Source: Tribonema minus (lineage: Eukaryota; Sar; Xanthophyceae; Tribonematales; Tribonemataceae). Taken from it: a stretch of 64,000 nt of DNA. A program made the translations under genes and the position numbers. This document shows, in pieces, positions 10,372-23,388 of this stretch. The notes beneath the pieces are model-generated. The model worked only from the letters and a program-made list of their open reading frames with translations, searched no databases and was not told the origin of the DNA. Numbering within the stretch: the stretch's first letter is position 1; each line of letters starts with the position of its first letter. The DNA lies in NCBI GenBank assembly GCA_017506865.1, contig JAFCMP010000519.1, forward strand, positions 558,001 through 622,000, given 5' to 3'.

Positions 10372-13300
10372 TCATGCAAGGACGCCTTTAGTGGACGGGA
10401 CGCCCGCGGTGGCATCAGCGCTAATAGCCTGGCGCAATGCCACGCCGACCGCCTTGAAAGCGCTCTCCGCCTGGCATCAATACAGCAATGGTAGCACGCG
10501 AGGCCGCATGTGCAACATCCCATCAACCACTGGAGGTCAAGCCGAGCATCAATCAGGCTGATGAAGTACATGATTGAATGATTGTTTGGCATAGGATGGC
10601 AGATATTGAGACATGTCATTGAGTCAGTCAGCATGAACAAAGTGGCGAGAAAGGACAATGCAGTGACACGGCGGTTCAGCTGATTCGGCTGCAACCTCCC
10701 ACCTCAATAGAAGAAGACGAACATGCGATGCAGATGGCCTGCAATGAGAAAAAGCAGCGTGCATCGCGTATTGATCGACACTTGCTAGCAAGACAGACGC
10801 CTCTGCAGCAGAGCCTTGCGTGGTTGCAGCTTAAGGGAGAAGCAGGCGGTCAGGTGCCGGAAGGTGATGATGCCTTGACACCTGCATGAACTGCAAGCAT
10901 TGACGAACTGCTCCGCCATCGCTGCATCAGCAGCTCACCTCATGCGCCGTCGCAGTGATTGATGTGCTCACCGCACAGCTATAGATACTTAGCAGCACTG
11001 ATTGTGTCCAGACACATACCTTGTGGTGGCAGTTGAAGCCTTTGAGCATGTCGACGTGTAGCGTAATGCGTGCCGCTTGTGCAAAGGACTCCAGCACGTG
11101 CGGCAGCATTTCCGTGGACATTGTTCCCAGCATCTGCAACACGGCAATTCAACAAAATTGACATGAACCATATCTGTGTTGAGCTACAGCAATGGCATTG
11201 CTCAAGTTGTATTGACTGCTTATTTCGGACTTGTGTCTGGCAAAATGTTCCCATCTCAGATGATGCACTCCCACATATCTGGCATTTTACTCTTACAGTG
11301 GACATGCGCATGCTGCCGCAATTGATGCAATGCTGTACCTGTATGTGCAACAAAAACATACAGTAGCCTTCGGTTCTGTTCAAAGCACTGCATGGCACCT
11401 TTGCACGCTCAGTACTATGTCTTGCTCCAGTTCAACTCTTCAGCCATTTGACAAAGCCTTGCAATATAGTGTGGCTAGTCAGCAATGCTGCCAGAACATT
11501 GCCATTACCTCGCGTGTCAGGTCCAGATTGATGTCGGCGTAAGGGCGACTGGAGATGTCCACGACGGCACATGACAGTGACTGCAACATCAGCAAGCCGA
11601 ATGGAAAACCAGTGAGAATAGTGGCAGCCCACACACATCAATATGCCACTCTGCACGTGATCTGAAGAAGAAGCAGACACGGGTGCAACTCAGTTCAGTG
11701 GAATGCAGAGCAAACTTGCAGTGTAGTTTGCTGCACAGCGCGGAGCAACTTGCTGCATCCATCACATACTCCCTGACGGCACTTCTGTCAGAGACTTAAC
11801 AGGGCGAAAGGAGATGCCACTCACACCCAAGTATTCATTTGCCACTGACAACTAACAGACACAGACAAGCACCCACCTAGTGCCAACCCAAGAGAAGTTT
11901 TATAGAATCCGCAGGTAAGGCCAGTGCCTGAGTAAATGGCCCTCAACATTTCAACGGCACTCGAAGCACGCCCTGTTTTAAGCGGTGGTTTCAAATCCAG
12001 CCTGAGCCGCAAGCGTTTGCTCATACGCGATTGTGAGCACTTATTACGGGTGCCAGTCTAACATGTCACTTGAGAAAGTGACTCAAGAGAGTGAGCCAAG
12101 AGAGTCTGAGACAGTGAGTCAAGAACCTTGAGCGAATGGTATTCAGCAGCAAAGACTCTGTGTGAGACCCGCAATCACGCATCAGGCCCAGTACCTTGTT
12201 GTATTTTCGCTTAGGGTTAACCCTAACCCTAACCCTAACCCTAACCCTAACCCTAACCCTAACCCTCCCCCTAAGGACGCTCACCTCATCCAGAGAGCAA
12301 AATGCACTCCCAAATCGTCTAATGCCAGCACGGGTAACGAGTGCCTGTGATCAGCAAATGTGGTGGTGCAGCATGACAAAATGCTCAGCTGTTAGTTGGC
12401 CAGTGCAGCAGTGCATGTAAAGGAAAAGCATTCCTTACTTCAGAGATACACATGCAACTGGAGCGGTGGTTTCAAGCTTACAGCTTGTGACGAGCCAGTC
12501 ACATTCTGATGCAAGGACAAGTGGTGCACAGGATGACCGCTGGATGATCAATGCAGAAAGGACGCCCATCACACAGCCATCTGTGCAAATTCTTCAAAAC
12601 CTCCATGACCATCATCAAGTAACCCATGGCTAAGCTGCTGCTATCAAGCTCGCGTGAGCCGGCATTGCGCACACACACTCAGACAACACCCTCCCACAAT
12701 GATTGCTGCAACAGCAGCTACAAATGCGGTGCCTGATATTATACAGTTCACCACAACGGCAGTGCCGGATATCGCTCAGACAGCCTCGTCGTCAGCATTC
12801 ACAGCAAAATGCCAACTGGAGCTTGCAGTGCCAACAACTTGAGCTTGCCGATCATGCCAACTCTTAATGGCGTTAAGAACCCCGCTGGTGTAATGTCCCT
12901 GAGTCACAGGCGCTTGCACACATGCAGCCAGTTGTTTAAAGCTGTACCTTGTCAAATGCCTCTCCCAGCGCAAGCGCACAGTCTTCCGCAGTGTGGTGGT
13001 CGTCAATGTGCAGGTCGCCCTTGCACTGCAGTAGAGTTGTCCAAAAAGGCAAGGGCCAGAATGTGTAAGGCCATCAGTTGAAGTTGTGTTGTGCACTGCG
13101 CATTGGGATGGTGCTCTGAAGAGTTTTGCGATGGGTCTTTTTGTATGGTTTCGTTGCTAAGTGTTGGCTGCCTGTAGTGCCCAGCCCTCTATGAGACACA
13201 ACATTGGCTGACGTCAGTGAGTGGCATACGCGGGTAAATTGGTTTGCGATATGCATCATTAAATTACAGCCACGTGCACGCATCAATAACTCATACACAG

Positions 13301-16300
13301 TCTGGTCTACATGGACATACAACACTGTGTCCCCATGCCACAAGGTCTTGCTTACAATTCATGTTTGAGCTTCAGTTGGCAATCGCTCATTCGCCATTGA
13401 GCCTTAGTTGGCAATCTGCATGAAGTACAATATGCAATACCAAGCAAGAGGGTGGAAGTAATGTGCAACTTACTGCACAACGCGGGCTGACATTTCTCGA
13501 TACCCCTTAATCAGCTTCTGCTCAACACGTCAGCACGTCAATGGCCACAACAATTCACTGCAGGCCTACAGTCTGCCTGTCGTGTGCCAGCTTACAGCGC
13601 ACAGGCACACTAAGTTCGTGGAATGGTGCGACCATACCATTAACGGCAAAAGTTCACACTGGCCTACTGTGTGGACTAGATATTGTCAATGCGTGGATGC
13701 ACATGCTCGCAGGACACATTCAGATGCTGGTAGCAAGCTGCACATCCACCATCTGGGCATTTTTGCGCCCCTAACCAACCATTATTAAAGGGATACATGC
13801 TTAATGTACGTCAGCATGTGATTATGGCACTTTGATCATCAGGTCCAGCCGTCCGTGCATAGCCATGGCTTTCAACATGTGATCCAGGAAGGGCAGCCCA
13901 GTATCAACAGATGCCTGAAAACAAGTAAGGCCAAGGCAGGAAGAATCAGATTCGAGACCAACCGCTTTGTGCTCATGCGAAGCAGCCAGTGTCGGTTATC
14001 CGGACACAAGGCAACATTGAACTGCCTGTGTTGCCTGTACACATTCAAGCACAATCAACATCAACAGCACCCCGCTCTGGCATCGCCAGCGCTACAACCG
14101 TGGGAGGCAGACCTCAAAGTAGAAATTCTGCACAACTTCAACTTCAACCGCGTGCTTGAGACTGCAGTCTGACACATGCTAGACTCCTGCACGCTTTGAA
14201 CGGCAACACCAACCGCGCCAGAGAGCCAGTGGCAGACTAAGCTCGCAGCCCCCTGGGTGTACCCGCTACCCCTAACCCTAGGAGCACCAACTAAACCCAT
14301 CACTGCTGACTGGTGATCGGCTAGTGATGCGCACAGATGCACATTCACTCTTTACAATCGGCATACCCAGATGCATCAGCACTGCGAAGAATTGCACGCG
14401 CCAAGACTTCAGTAACATACCATGTGTATGATTCGTGTAAAGTCTAGATGAATTCAATCTGCATTGCTATTCAACAAGCAACCTCTCAAACCAGTAATAC
14501 CAGACTGAAACAGTGTGCACTGACAAGAACAGGTTTTGGGCTTGACTTCTGCAACAAAAGGAATGCATACCTCGCCAGTCCCATCAAGGCCGATGCTCGC
14601 GGTTATGCTGGTTTCCTTGGTTGTCCTATTCACAACGCCCACGCGCGCGCCTGGACAAGCACCGCATCAGCAAGAGGCGATTAAAGCTGTCATCATGGCC
14701 ATGTCGATATATTGCAGTGTAGTGGCTGCTGTGGCCTCTTACTCGACACAACAGTCCATGCAACGTTGTGCTGAGGTGCGTAGCGCAGTGTACTACTTTG
14801 GCGCCATGGCGGCACGGGACACAAGAGCGTCAACTTCACGTTGGCCTAGCAGGAGAAGCCCCATCAGCCTGAGCCCCAGCTGTACACGAAGCACGACAGC
14901 GGTCAAGACAGTTACATCAACAGAAAGCACTAGGCAGACATGGTTAAGGGGGAGCATCCACCTACAACACCGGCATGGCAGCGGAGTATACAGAAGCAAC
15001 GAGCTGCAACTGGGGCGGCTGCGCTGGCAGGCACGGGACCTAAGAGGGTCAACTTGGTATAGTTGCACGACAAGCACATGCCAATTGTGCTGGGACTCTT
15101 GGTCATTGAGCTGGTAGCATCATGTGCTGAATCAGCCGTGTTGTCTTGCACACACGAGTCGTAGCTTCCACAGCGAAGTATTGAAAGTGTGTTTTGCTAG
15201 TCTTGGGCCATTAGCCATAATGGGCATGGATTGCACATGCCTATCATGTAGCAGAAGCGTAATTGCAGTTGCCAATTACTGCATAGTACAGTTGCCGGCA
15301 AACCGGTCCACGGGCAAATGAATTGCGTCAGACTTTTCTAACCGGCAAGTTTAGCTGCCAGAACCATCAAGTGCGCAACAGCAATGGGCATGCAACTGCA
15401 TTTGCGCTCCGATACAGCTAAGCTGCACATGACGGACGACAACATGCTTCAGGGTACAAGCTGCTGAGTCATGTCATCAATGATTGTCTTATGTCCTGCT
15501 GTTGGTTTTGCCTGAATTGCAACAAGCAGATGAAAGTGTTGTCAGCCCTTATTCTAGATCATCTACTGTGCATCGAAGAAACAAGGTGATGGATTCTGAA
15601 TTGGGTAATTGAGCATTGGTTGACCGCAGTTCGCCCAATCCAATGCGGTGATTGCAGCCGTGTTGATCAGGGCCAGGAAGGATCTCCCATTGGCAAGTAC
15701 ATCAGGCCGAACCAATGAATATTGCAAGCAATATCTCTCCCAAAAATGACACAACCGCTCACATACTACCTGTGAGGATACCATCTACACAACTGAGCTG
15801 AGCCGCTCAACATTGTTGACCATTTTCTGCTGCCAAGCACCAGATGTTTCACTTTGACTGATTGAAAAATCCTGCACCTCAATCGCGCTGGGGCATAACC
15901 CCCCCCTTGATGAGGAGACTCACAGCATGGCATGTGCAGATGGGAAGCACAAGCAACAAGCAGTCAGAGTAGCAACATCAGTGAAGCAACCAACTTGAGG
16001 CCGCAGCATCCTGCAAACCTCTATGGAGGTCTTGCAGCAAGACGTGACAGTGCTGGCAAGGCGACTGCGGCAGTACATCGATGAAGCGGACCTGCAGTAC
16101 ACCTCAGGTGCTCGGGTTCACATGCAAACAGAAGCTCACCGGAGCTGCCCTCGCTGTTGCTCTCTGAGCACTCGCGCTTGACTGTAGTCGGATCGTGTAT
16201 GACGGCCATGGGCGCAATGATGTCTAGCAGCGCTGCGCAGCCTGTACAGGAAGCGGCATGGGGTGTGACACGCACAGGCCGTCAAGCGGATGTACCCATG

Positions 16301-19300
16301 CGTCAAGTGCAAAAGTGCCGTTCTGAGCTCTACGTACGCAGGCGGCGCAAGCACTTGCATGTGTGCTCGATAGGTACAGGTTCAGCACAGGTTTTTTCAC
16401 TTTGCAGACACTATGTACTTCAGACCATGTAGCTTACCAGATTGAATCTCATCGCTGTGATGACATGCCACCCCAGAAGGGGGGGGGGGGGGGTGGTACC
16501 CTGCTAAGTGCGCACGAGCTTCAACTTGAAGTTGTCGGCGCACCGGTGAAGCGAGCGTCGCCGCATGTCAAGGTCAAATACTTGAGACGCCACATGGCAA
16601 GGTCAAACACTTGACAAGTAGAAAAAAATGATGTGCTCGCCTGGCTCGATGATTGCGATGGCGCCAGCCTGCCGCATGCTCTCCTCCAGCACACTCGGTT
16701 TGCCGTCCAGCCATGCCTGACTCATGATGTTACAATGAAGCAGTGCCGTATCAGCGATATGCTATCATGTTGTTTAGTTGAGGCAACGCAGGGGGAGGGG
16801 GGCCTGTGGACAGCCTGACTCAAAGGCGCGGCGCATTAGTATCAGCCCTGATTGATACGCCAAAGCCACTGGTGGCACCCTTCACTGCCAGGCATGGCAC
16901 CAAAAGCTCCAAGAGTCTCAAGCTGATCTGCACACGTATGTACACCATGGAGCACTGTTGAGTGTTGAAATGCTCCCCCTCGAAGTTGGGTGCGGCAAAG
17001 GCGTTAAGAAGAGCAGCATGGCATGCGATGGCGTCCGGGCGCTGGCAGTAAGCTCTGAAGTTGTGGCGTGAGGCGCAGGCAGCAAGTAACACGCAGTCTG
17101 GTGCCACTTTCTGCACTGCAGTGGAAGGCCACTGAAGGATTTTGCAGCCAGCACCAGCGGATGGTCGGATCAAGCGTGGATGCTGCTGTGCAGGTGTGAA
17201 AAACTCAAGTTGTCGTCATAGATCATGCAGGTGCAAGAGGGCACGCTGCCTTGCAATAAAGGGGGGGGGGGGGGGGGGGGGCATTGATGGTAAGCACCGA
17301 AGAGGGTGGGGGCTACATTTGGTGAGCAACCCATGGGCTTGATTCATTATCAACAACACAGAGCCTGAAGCACAGCGTACTGCATGCTGGTTATTTCATC
17401 CACGTGTCATCACACAGTAGCTTGTGTAGACGACCTGAATCATAGGGCAGGGGCTTCTCAGCTGTACCTTGCCACACCCTACACATACTACACGCACCCA
17501 CATGAACTCATGGTAATCCAATTTTGCTGAATGCGCGAATTGTTTTGATGAACCTCGTGGCAAACAGAAAGCATCCCTACACTACCACTAGCGCATAAAG
17601 TTCAGTCATAGCAGGCTTGTGCAAGTGATTTGCCCCCATGTGATCACTCAGCACATGTTATGGCTATCATGGGTGATGTTGTATGCATCCTGTATTGAGC
17701 TTGTCAACACATAGCTGGGCCTTCCAAGCCCAGAGTGCCAAGTATCATGGTTTGAAGATGATCATAGTGCGATACTTGGATGGTAGACAGAAAAACACAA
17801 CTCTGCACCTTTATGGAAAGTCAGTTTGCGCAGTAGTTGGGGCCCTACAAGTCCAAGTTGAAGTTTTCCGAGTATCATTGTTTGTACAGTTGCACCATGC
17901 CATTCACGCTGCACAGGCATGAACTAACCTGGGCTTGATCCAGCCTCGTTCTCACGCCCACGCCACATGCGCCCGCTGCCACTGCTGCCTTGATGTCATC
18001 TGGCGTATCGCCAATGAGAATGGTGTCCTGACAAGAAGGTAAATTGCATAAAGTTAGAGATACAACTCAAGCGCTGCGCTGGGCGCAGTGCAGTTGTGGC
18101 GCCAATGCACAACATCAATGGCCATCATGCACTGCAGCGGAATTTTGGCGCCAGTGCACAACACCAATGCCCACGGCGCCACGGAAAAAATGTACTGCTG
18201 AGTGACAAGAGAGCCAGCACGAGGCGTCAGTTACATTGGCAACGGCAAGGTTGAAGTTAGCCCTGTTTAAGTTGCATTGCGCCTGGTTTGCACTTCGAAG
18301 CGTGGGATGCGTCTTGCATGGCAAGAGTGAAGCTTGGTCGACGTTCATGGCAGGACTGCAGGCTTGTGTCTCAGGACTCATTTCATACTTTATGTGTGTT
18401 TCCACGTGGTTCGTCCAAAAAAGTGCATCATCATGGTGAATCATTGGTGATATACAAGCCTGTACCACTGCACCGTACGTCATGTGCACAGTCACCGGCG
18501 CACGATTTTTGCAGCTCCAAATGATATGGCGGTGGGAAGAGGTGTACAGTGAGTTTGTACGACAGCAATGATGGGGATAACACACACCTCATGTCATACT
18601 TGAAGTAATACAATTGGCAAATTTTTTTCCATGTGGGAGGCGCCCATGGGCAGAGAAGCACGCGAATCCACGCAAAAGCCCACGGTTACCTTAGGTTCCA
18701 CGCCCAGAAGCTCCGCGCATCGCTTCACTGGGAATGGGTCCGGCTTGGCGGGGCCTGCAACACAGGTGCAACGTGCAAAGAGGACGGTTTGTACATGCTT
18801 AAACCCTGCACACGGGGCAGAAACGATAACGGACGCGCCTAGTGCGCACTACTGCAATTGCTGAATGATGACTCGCGCAAGTCACTTCCTTGCGCACCGT
18901 GCTTGCTATGTCGCTGATATGATATCAATATTTATGGAGGTAGGCACAGATTTACTCTCGTGAGCCGTCCTCAGTGCTACACACATACGGTAGAAGCCTG
19001 AGCAGCCCACTTGAGGGTAGCCCGCACGAGTTTTATTGCTGGCGGGGGTGATATTTGACTCGGCAAACAACTGACTCACATGGCGACAATGGCGCCACAT
19101 CTACTGTGGCAGTACATGCAGGCGCACTAACTTGAAGATACTGGTGCACGCCTTGCAGGCAGCTGCCAGGTAGATGAAAACGGTTCGCAAATGTGGAATT
19201 CACTCACCATCGTCCATACATACGGCAGCACGAAACAGATCCTGAAGACCATGAGCCCGCATGCGAACCGGCAGACACCATGGAAGTGTCCTGTGATTCC

Positions 19301-22300
19301 TCTCTCAATGAAGGCGTTTGAATCAGATGTCAGCATCGGCAAATGAATGGTGACAGTCTGGGCCAAGAGCGAAACACGATAACATACCACACTGAATGAG
19401 GCTCTCAAAAAGGTACAACATGGTATCCATCGACGCCTCAACTGAACGTCTCCAGAAAGTCAGCACTAGAATGTCAGGGGCACGCCTGCTAAAAGGTCAC
19501 TCGTTGAAGTTGACGTTGAACAGTCACTTATTGAAGTTGACCTGGCCCTTGGTGTGAAGCGTTACTGTTCAATTGTACTGCTTAAAGTTGACCTGGCCCT
19601 TAGTGTGAAGCAGTATGCTGTTCAATTGTACTTGTTTGAAGAATAAAACCTGTGCTTACTTAAAGGACCAGTCCAGTGCTTTACCCCATATGGCTATGAG
19701 CATTGCTGCAGCATGATGTACGCTGCATGTACTTTACTTACTTCCGCTTAAGGGCAGAACCCCTAGAAAAAGCAAAATATGCAAAATCGTGTACACATGT
19801 GCTGTGTACGTACCTTGAGGAAAATGTCGCAGTCCTTCCGAGAACGCCCCGTGACTATGCCCATGCCCTGAGGCAGACGTCGGTTGAGCTCCTCCAGCAA
19901 CCCCTGCACGGAGTTAGCACAGGCACAGTCACTTGGTCTGAACTGGATGAGCAGAAAACAGTGCACTCATTGCTTGCACATTCAATTTGTTTAAACTATC
20001 AAGTCAACATGCCTGACTTTGAGTAGGGAATGCCGCCGGTTGAGCTCCTCCAGCAACCCCTGCACGGAGTCAGTACAGGCAAATACACCCCTAGGCTGCC
20101 TGAACTCGAGGAGCAGAAAACGAAGCACACATTGCTTGCAGAGTCCACTGTACAAACTTAAGTCAAACTGTCTGAACATGGGTAGGAAAGGGTTGTGCAG
20201 GGCACTCGTTGCTCGCAAAGTCAACCTGTGCGAACTGAAGTTGCACTGTCTGAACTTGAGTAAGAAAATGATCATGTTTTCCACAATTTGTTGTCCACAA
20301 CGCAAGGAGACCAAAATGAGACCTTCCTGTACGGATCACCACGCCTTGAAGCTCGCTACGGCTTGTGACAGACCCCCCATGGTTCATGTTAGCACCAAAA
20401 ATATGGCCGACTCCGAGTACAATTGTTTGCTCCCTGATTTCACCTGAAGTACTTCAAGTATGTTTTTTCACAAGTGGTATTTGAATGGCTCAATGCGCAC
20501 ATGGCATTGAGTATCAAGCGCAGTTATGAGCACTGCCTAGATATGCAAACAAGCACATTCACATACCGTACAAATTACATCATGATGAGCAGCCCAACAA
20601 CGTCCTGCTTGAACCATAACACTGAATCTCGTACTCATCACGTACCTTTGCCGGAATCAAAGTCTCTAGCGACGACAGTCCCGGTTTCTCAGGTGTCCCT
20701 GCCATGCACGCCCATTACCACACAACAGCGAAGAATTGTGTAAAGATGCTCGCAACGCAGTAGCGGCACGCATCCAATGTATGTGCCAACATCATCTCAT
20801 CCCCGTATGTAATAGCAACAAAGGATGGGCTGATGGCATCTACCAAGCATGGCCGTGCAGTCAAACAGCATTGTGCAGGTATTTCACCACCCTTGTTGGG
20901 GGGGCATCATTTCAACAATAAAGCTGGCAAACACGTGAACGTTTAAATCATGCATACAACGCCTCTTGCTACTTGGCGAAAACGATGCAAACAAGAGCTA
21001 AGACTTGCGGTTTGGAACACCGAGTTGACGTTTGATGATCAAGTCAGCCCATGAAAAGGAGTAGAAGTACATCAGCACAGATTCTCTTTGAATCATCATC
21101 AATAGTGTTGTAGTTGAAGACGCCAGCACCGTAATGGCAATAAGCCACTGCCACATGGACCCAGATACATGCCCATTGTCGATGCGCGGCATGACCCCGG
21201 GTGCCAACACTTGTAATGGGAGAGGATAGTGAGGGCTCTCATATATTGAGGGCTCTCTCAATTGCTGCTGATGCTGCAAGTAGGGCAGGTGGCCTGCACA
21301 TGTATGGTCATGAGGAGGCATCGACTATCAAGACAGCCTACAGAGGGAATGACATATGGACCTATGCGAAGCAATGGGCCAGTAGCAATTCGACACATAT
21401 TGAAGAAAAGATGTGGTATGCCAGTGTAAAGTGGTGACTTCTGCAAAGCCTCATGCTGGATGACCGAGGCGCACACTTACCCTGGTGAAGCTCCTCAAAT
21501 TTGTCGGTCACCTGCTGCAGCGACACTTCAAGTTGACTTTCCTGGCTAGCATCAGCATCCGTGATAAACTTCCATGTCAGCACCTAATTCAGAAGTGGCG
21601 GCATGCAGGAATGGCAAACTCATTTCACTACCGCATCAGAGATCACCGCTGTTGACATGTTACACAATATACCCTGGTGCAACGAAGTGATGCAAAGTTT
21701 GCAGTTGCTTGGTCTCTGAGTTTCATGCAGTCCTGTGTATCTCATGTGTGGCAAGGGGAACTATGAGTATGCGTGCCTCACTTTCACATCGGTTCAAGCA
21801 TTTGGAACACAGCGTGTAAGATGCCAATAGTTCAAGGTCGTCCCTCATGCAAAGTGGCCTCCTTGACGGCAACACTAAGGGATACGCGCGCACGTCGATC
21901 AACATGGAGTCACAGAAGACCCTGCTCATGTTTGGCCCGCATGTCTTAGCTACTGCAGCATCTCGACGACGAGGACACCTCACGTCAAAATATCACAAGC
22001 ACAGCACAGGTCAGCGCGCAAGTGTGGGGCACACACATCGGCGAGCGTGTGCATGTTTACGCTTTTGAGGAGTTGCTGATTGCAAATGGCATGCAGCATA
22101 CAAGTGAGCCTGATAGCTGACGAGTTTAGGGGAAAAGCGTGCCACGTGCATGTCGACGATAGAGGATGTGAAGGGTAAGACAATTCCACTACTGGGAATG
22201 AGTGCATGCCAGAACAGCAAGGTTGCTCTGCATTAATTGTGTAGATGTTTTGCGTACGAAGGGAGATCGCAGTGACAGGAGCTCCTGTGACGAGGCCTTG

Positions 22301-23388
22301 GATGATCGCTGCAGCACCGAGCTGCTTGTGCTGGACTGCCAAACATGTGATTGTATTCCTTCAATTCAAGTGTCGTCCTGACAAAGCCAAGTACACACTT
22401 GATCTTGGCTACCTGTCTGCTCAGTCCCAATATATGTGCACGTGCAACATGTACATCAAAGCTGAGCGAGTATGCTATGGTGACATCGAATTGCACTCAA
22501 GCAGGGCCTTGAGCAGCACCTAGCTACTTGTGCTGGACTTACAGCACATGTGAGAGTGACTTTTTCTTCACTACAAGTCCTGTCCTGACAAAGCCACTAC
22601 ACAGTTGATCTTGACCACTTGTCTACTCAACCACAACACATGTACATGAGAGCTGAGTCTGCATGCTGTGAGGGCATGGTATTGCAGTGAAGCAGGTCAG
22701 GTTGCCTCTTCTTTCACCTGGCCATGCTGTTCATTGCAGCAGCTGTCTTTACCCAATGCCGCCGTTGCGCATGCAGTGCCGCTGGGTGCGATCGCATTTA
22801 CATGCTGGTGCTGATGAAGTCATCGCCTGTGTAGTCTGCGCTGCCTGGTGGAATGCTCGTGTGTTTGGCACCTCGGTACGTCAAATAAAATCAGATATAA
22901 GTGGCCCAGGGGTGGATACTAGTAGGGGGCTAGCAGAGGGGTCCCTCTGTCCAGTCAATTTTCATTGAACCGCTTCTTTTGCATCTGCAATGGACCATGG
23001 TTGAGCAGCCATGTTTGTGGTTCGTGCTAGTCTAAAAGCAGTAAGGTTACCATGATTAGAGCTCACCCAGTCATTATTGGCATTCCCGCGCGCCTTGGCG
23101 GCCTCAATTTGCTCCGGTGTCACCACCACGCCATACGCTGCCGCGGTGTCGATAATAGCTCTCCTGCAAACCGTGACAGCGACGGTCCCAGTTGAGTGCT
23201 GAACGGCGCGGGGGGGCAGCTCTCACGATGTCACATGCGATAGTTGCCGCAAACTTTGTTTCGCAGATCTGGATTGTTTGGCGACCATCACCCACAAGGT
23301 GCAAGATTCACGGTTCTGTCTGTACCTGTATGAGCCGCTGACCTCTGCCAGCACGCCATCCATGTCCCAGAGGACGCATCTGATCGCA
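10372..23388 (-). CDS. Fused HAD phosphatase - imidazoleglycerol-phosphate dehydratase (5' incomplete)
   Basis: Sixteen exons share one phase-consistent frame. HAD half: 23326-23388, 23067-23163, 21481-21583, 20646-20698, 19814-19903, 19208-19241, 18690-18754, 17929-18027, 16641-16716. IGPD half: 14571-14650, 13831-13914, 12948-13025, 12285-12344, 11509-11580, 11020-11133, 10372-10470. HAD motifs: [11 protein letters not shown] (I), IVTGRSRKD (II), PAKPDPFPV (Lys, III), ILIGDTPDD (IV), with a helical cap between I and II, hence subfamily IA. IGPD (HisB) motifs: [58 protein letters not shown] and the terminal PSTKGVL. IGPD removes water from imidazoleglycerol phosphate in histidine synthesis; the HAD part is a candidate histidinol-phosphate phosphatase (inference). 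The exon with the start codon and any plastid leader was not found. The intron after 16641 would use a GC donor. About 6-8 residues expected before DLFRAAVC may sit in a missed small exon. Confidence 0.92.
12217..12266. repeat. Interstitial telomere-like repeat (CCCTAA)n
   Basis: About eight perfect CCCTAA units lie in the intron after exon 12285-12344, only 18 bp beyond the exon edge. At its left end the array turns round: ttagggttaaccctaa at 12211-12226 is an inverted TTAGGG/CCCTAA junction. Shorter degenerate CCCTAA-like tracts occur at 27-50, 14269-14282, 29598-29635, 32690-32745, 43190-43345, 53283-53312 and 53429-53446. Confidence 0.95.
17261..17281 (+). repeat. Poly-G run inside histidine gene intron
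   Basis: This is an uninterrupted run of 21 G in the intron between exons 17929-18027 and 16641-16716. A similar run lies at about 16481-16493, and a run of 19 C at 31121-31139. Confidence 0.95.
18090..18180. repeat. Short tandem duplication beside HAD motif IV exon
   Basis: The block 'ttgtggcgccaatgcacaacatcaatg' and its near copy 'ttttggcgccagtgcacaacaccaatg' lie 45-50 bp apart in the intron upstream of exon 17929-18027. It is not derived from the exon. Confidence 0.6.
19500..19630. repeat. Intronic tandem repeat with 'aagttgac' core
   Basis: Three units of about 45-60 bp carry 'ttgaagttgac.tggcccttggtgtgaagc.gt.ctgttcaattgtac'. It lies in the intron between HAD exons 19814-19903 and 19208-19241. 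It has no resemblance to an exon. Confidence 0.7.
20025..20115 (-). repeat. Decayed copy of HAD exon 19814-19903 acceptor edge
   Basis: At about 20027-20073 the sequence 'atgccgccggttgagctcctccagcaacccctgcacgga' repeats the start of exon 19814-19903 with its acceptor and flank. It lies upstream of the exon in transcript order. The copied part breaks off after about 35 nt of exon. Confidence 0.8.
22316..22695. repeat. Intronic ~190-bp tandem duplication
   Basis: Two diverged units start at about 22316 and 22511. Both share 'agctgcttgtgctggact..cacatgtga', 'gtcctgacaaagcca', 'gatcttg', 'catgtacat.a.agctgag'. It lies in the long intron between HAD exons 23067-23163 and 21481-21583, with no coding signal. 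Confidence 0.7.

Noticed and set aside
9840..10694. 284-codon minus-strand frame with hydrophobic segments
   Set aside because: It covers the last IGPD exon (10372-10470) in the wrong frame and otherwise lies in AT-rich intron and 3' flank. No family resemblance.
14790..15130. Possible plastid leader exon or separate gene (Ala/Val-rich minus-strand frames)
   Set aside because: It contains a small imperfect tandem repeat, and no start codon, AFAP motif or phase-correct donor to exon 14571-14650. The HAD exons upstream make a leader here unnecessary.
19387..19440. 54-nt candidate HAD exon between 19814 and 19241
   Set aside because: Phase fits, but the peptide (Arg/Cys/Phe-rich) does not resemble the expected HAD segment; left out of the model.
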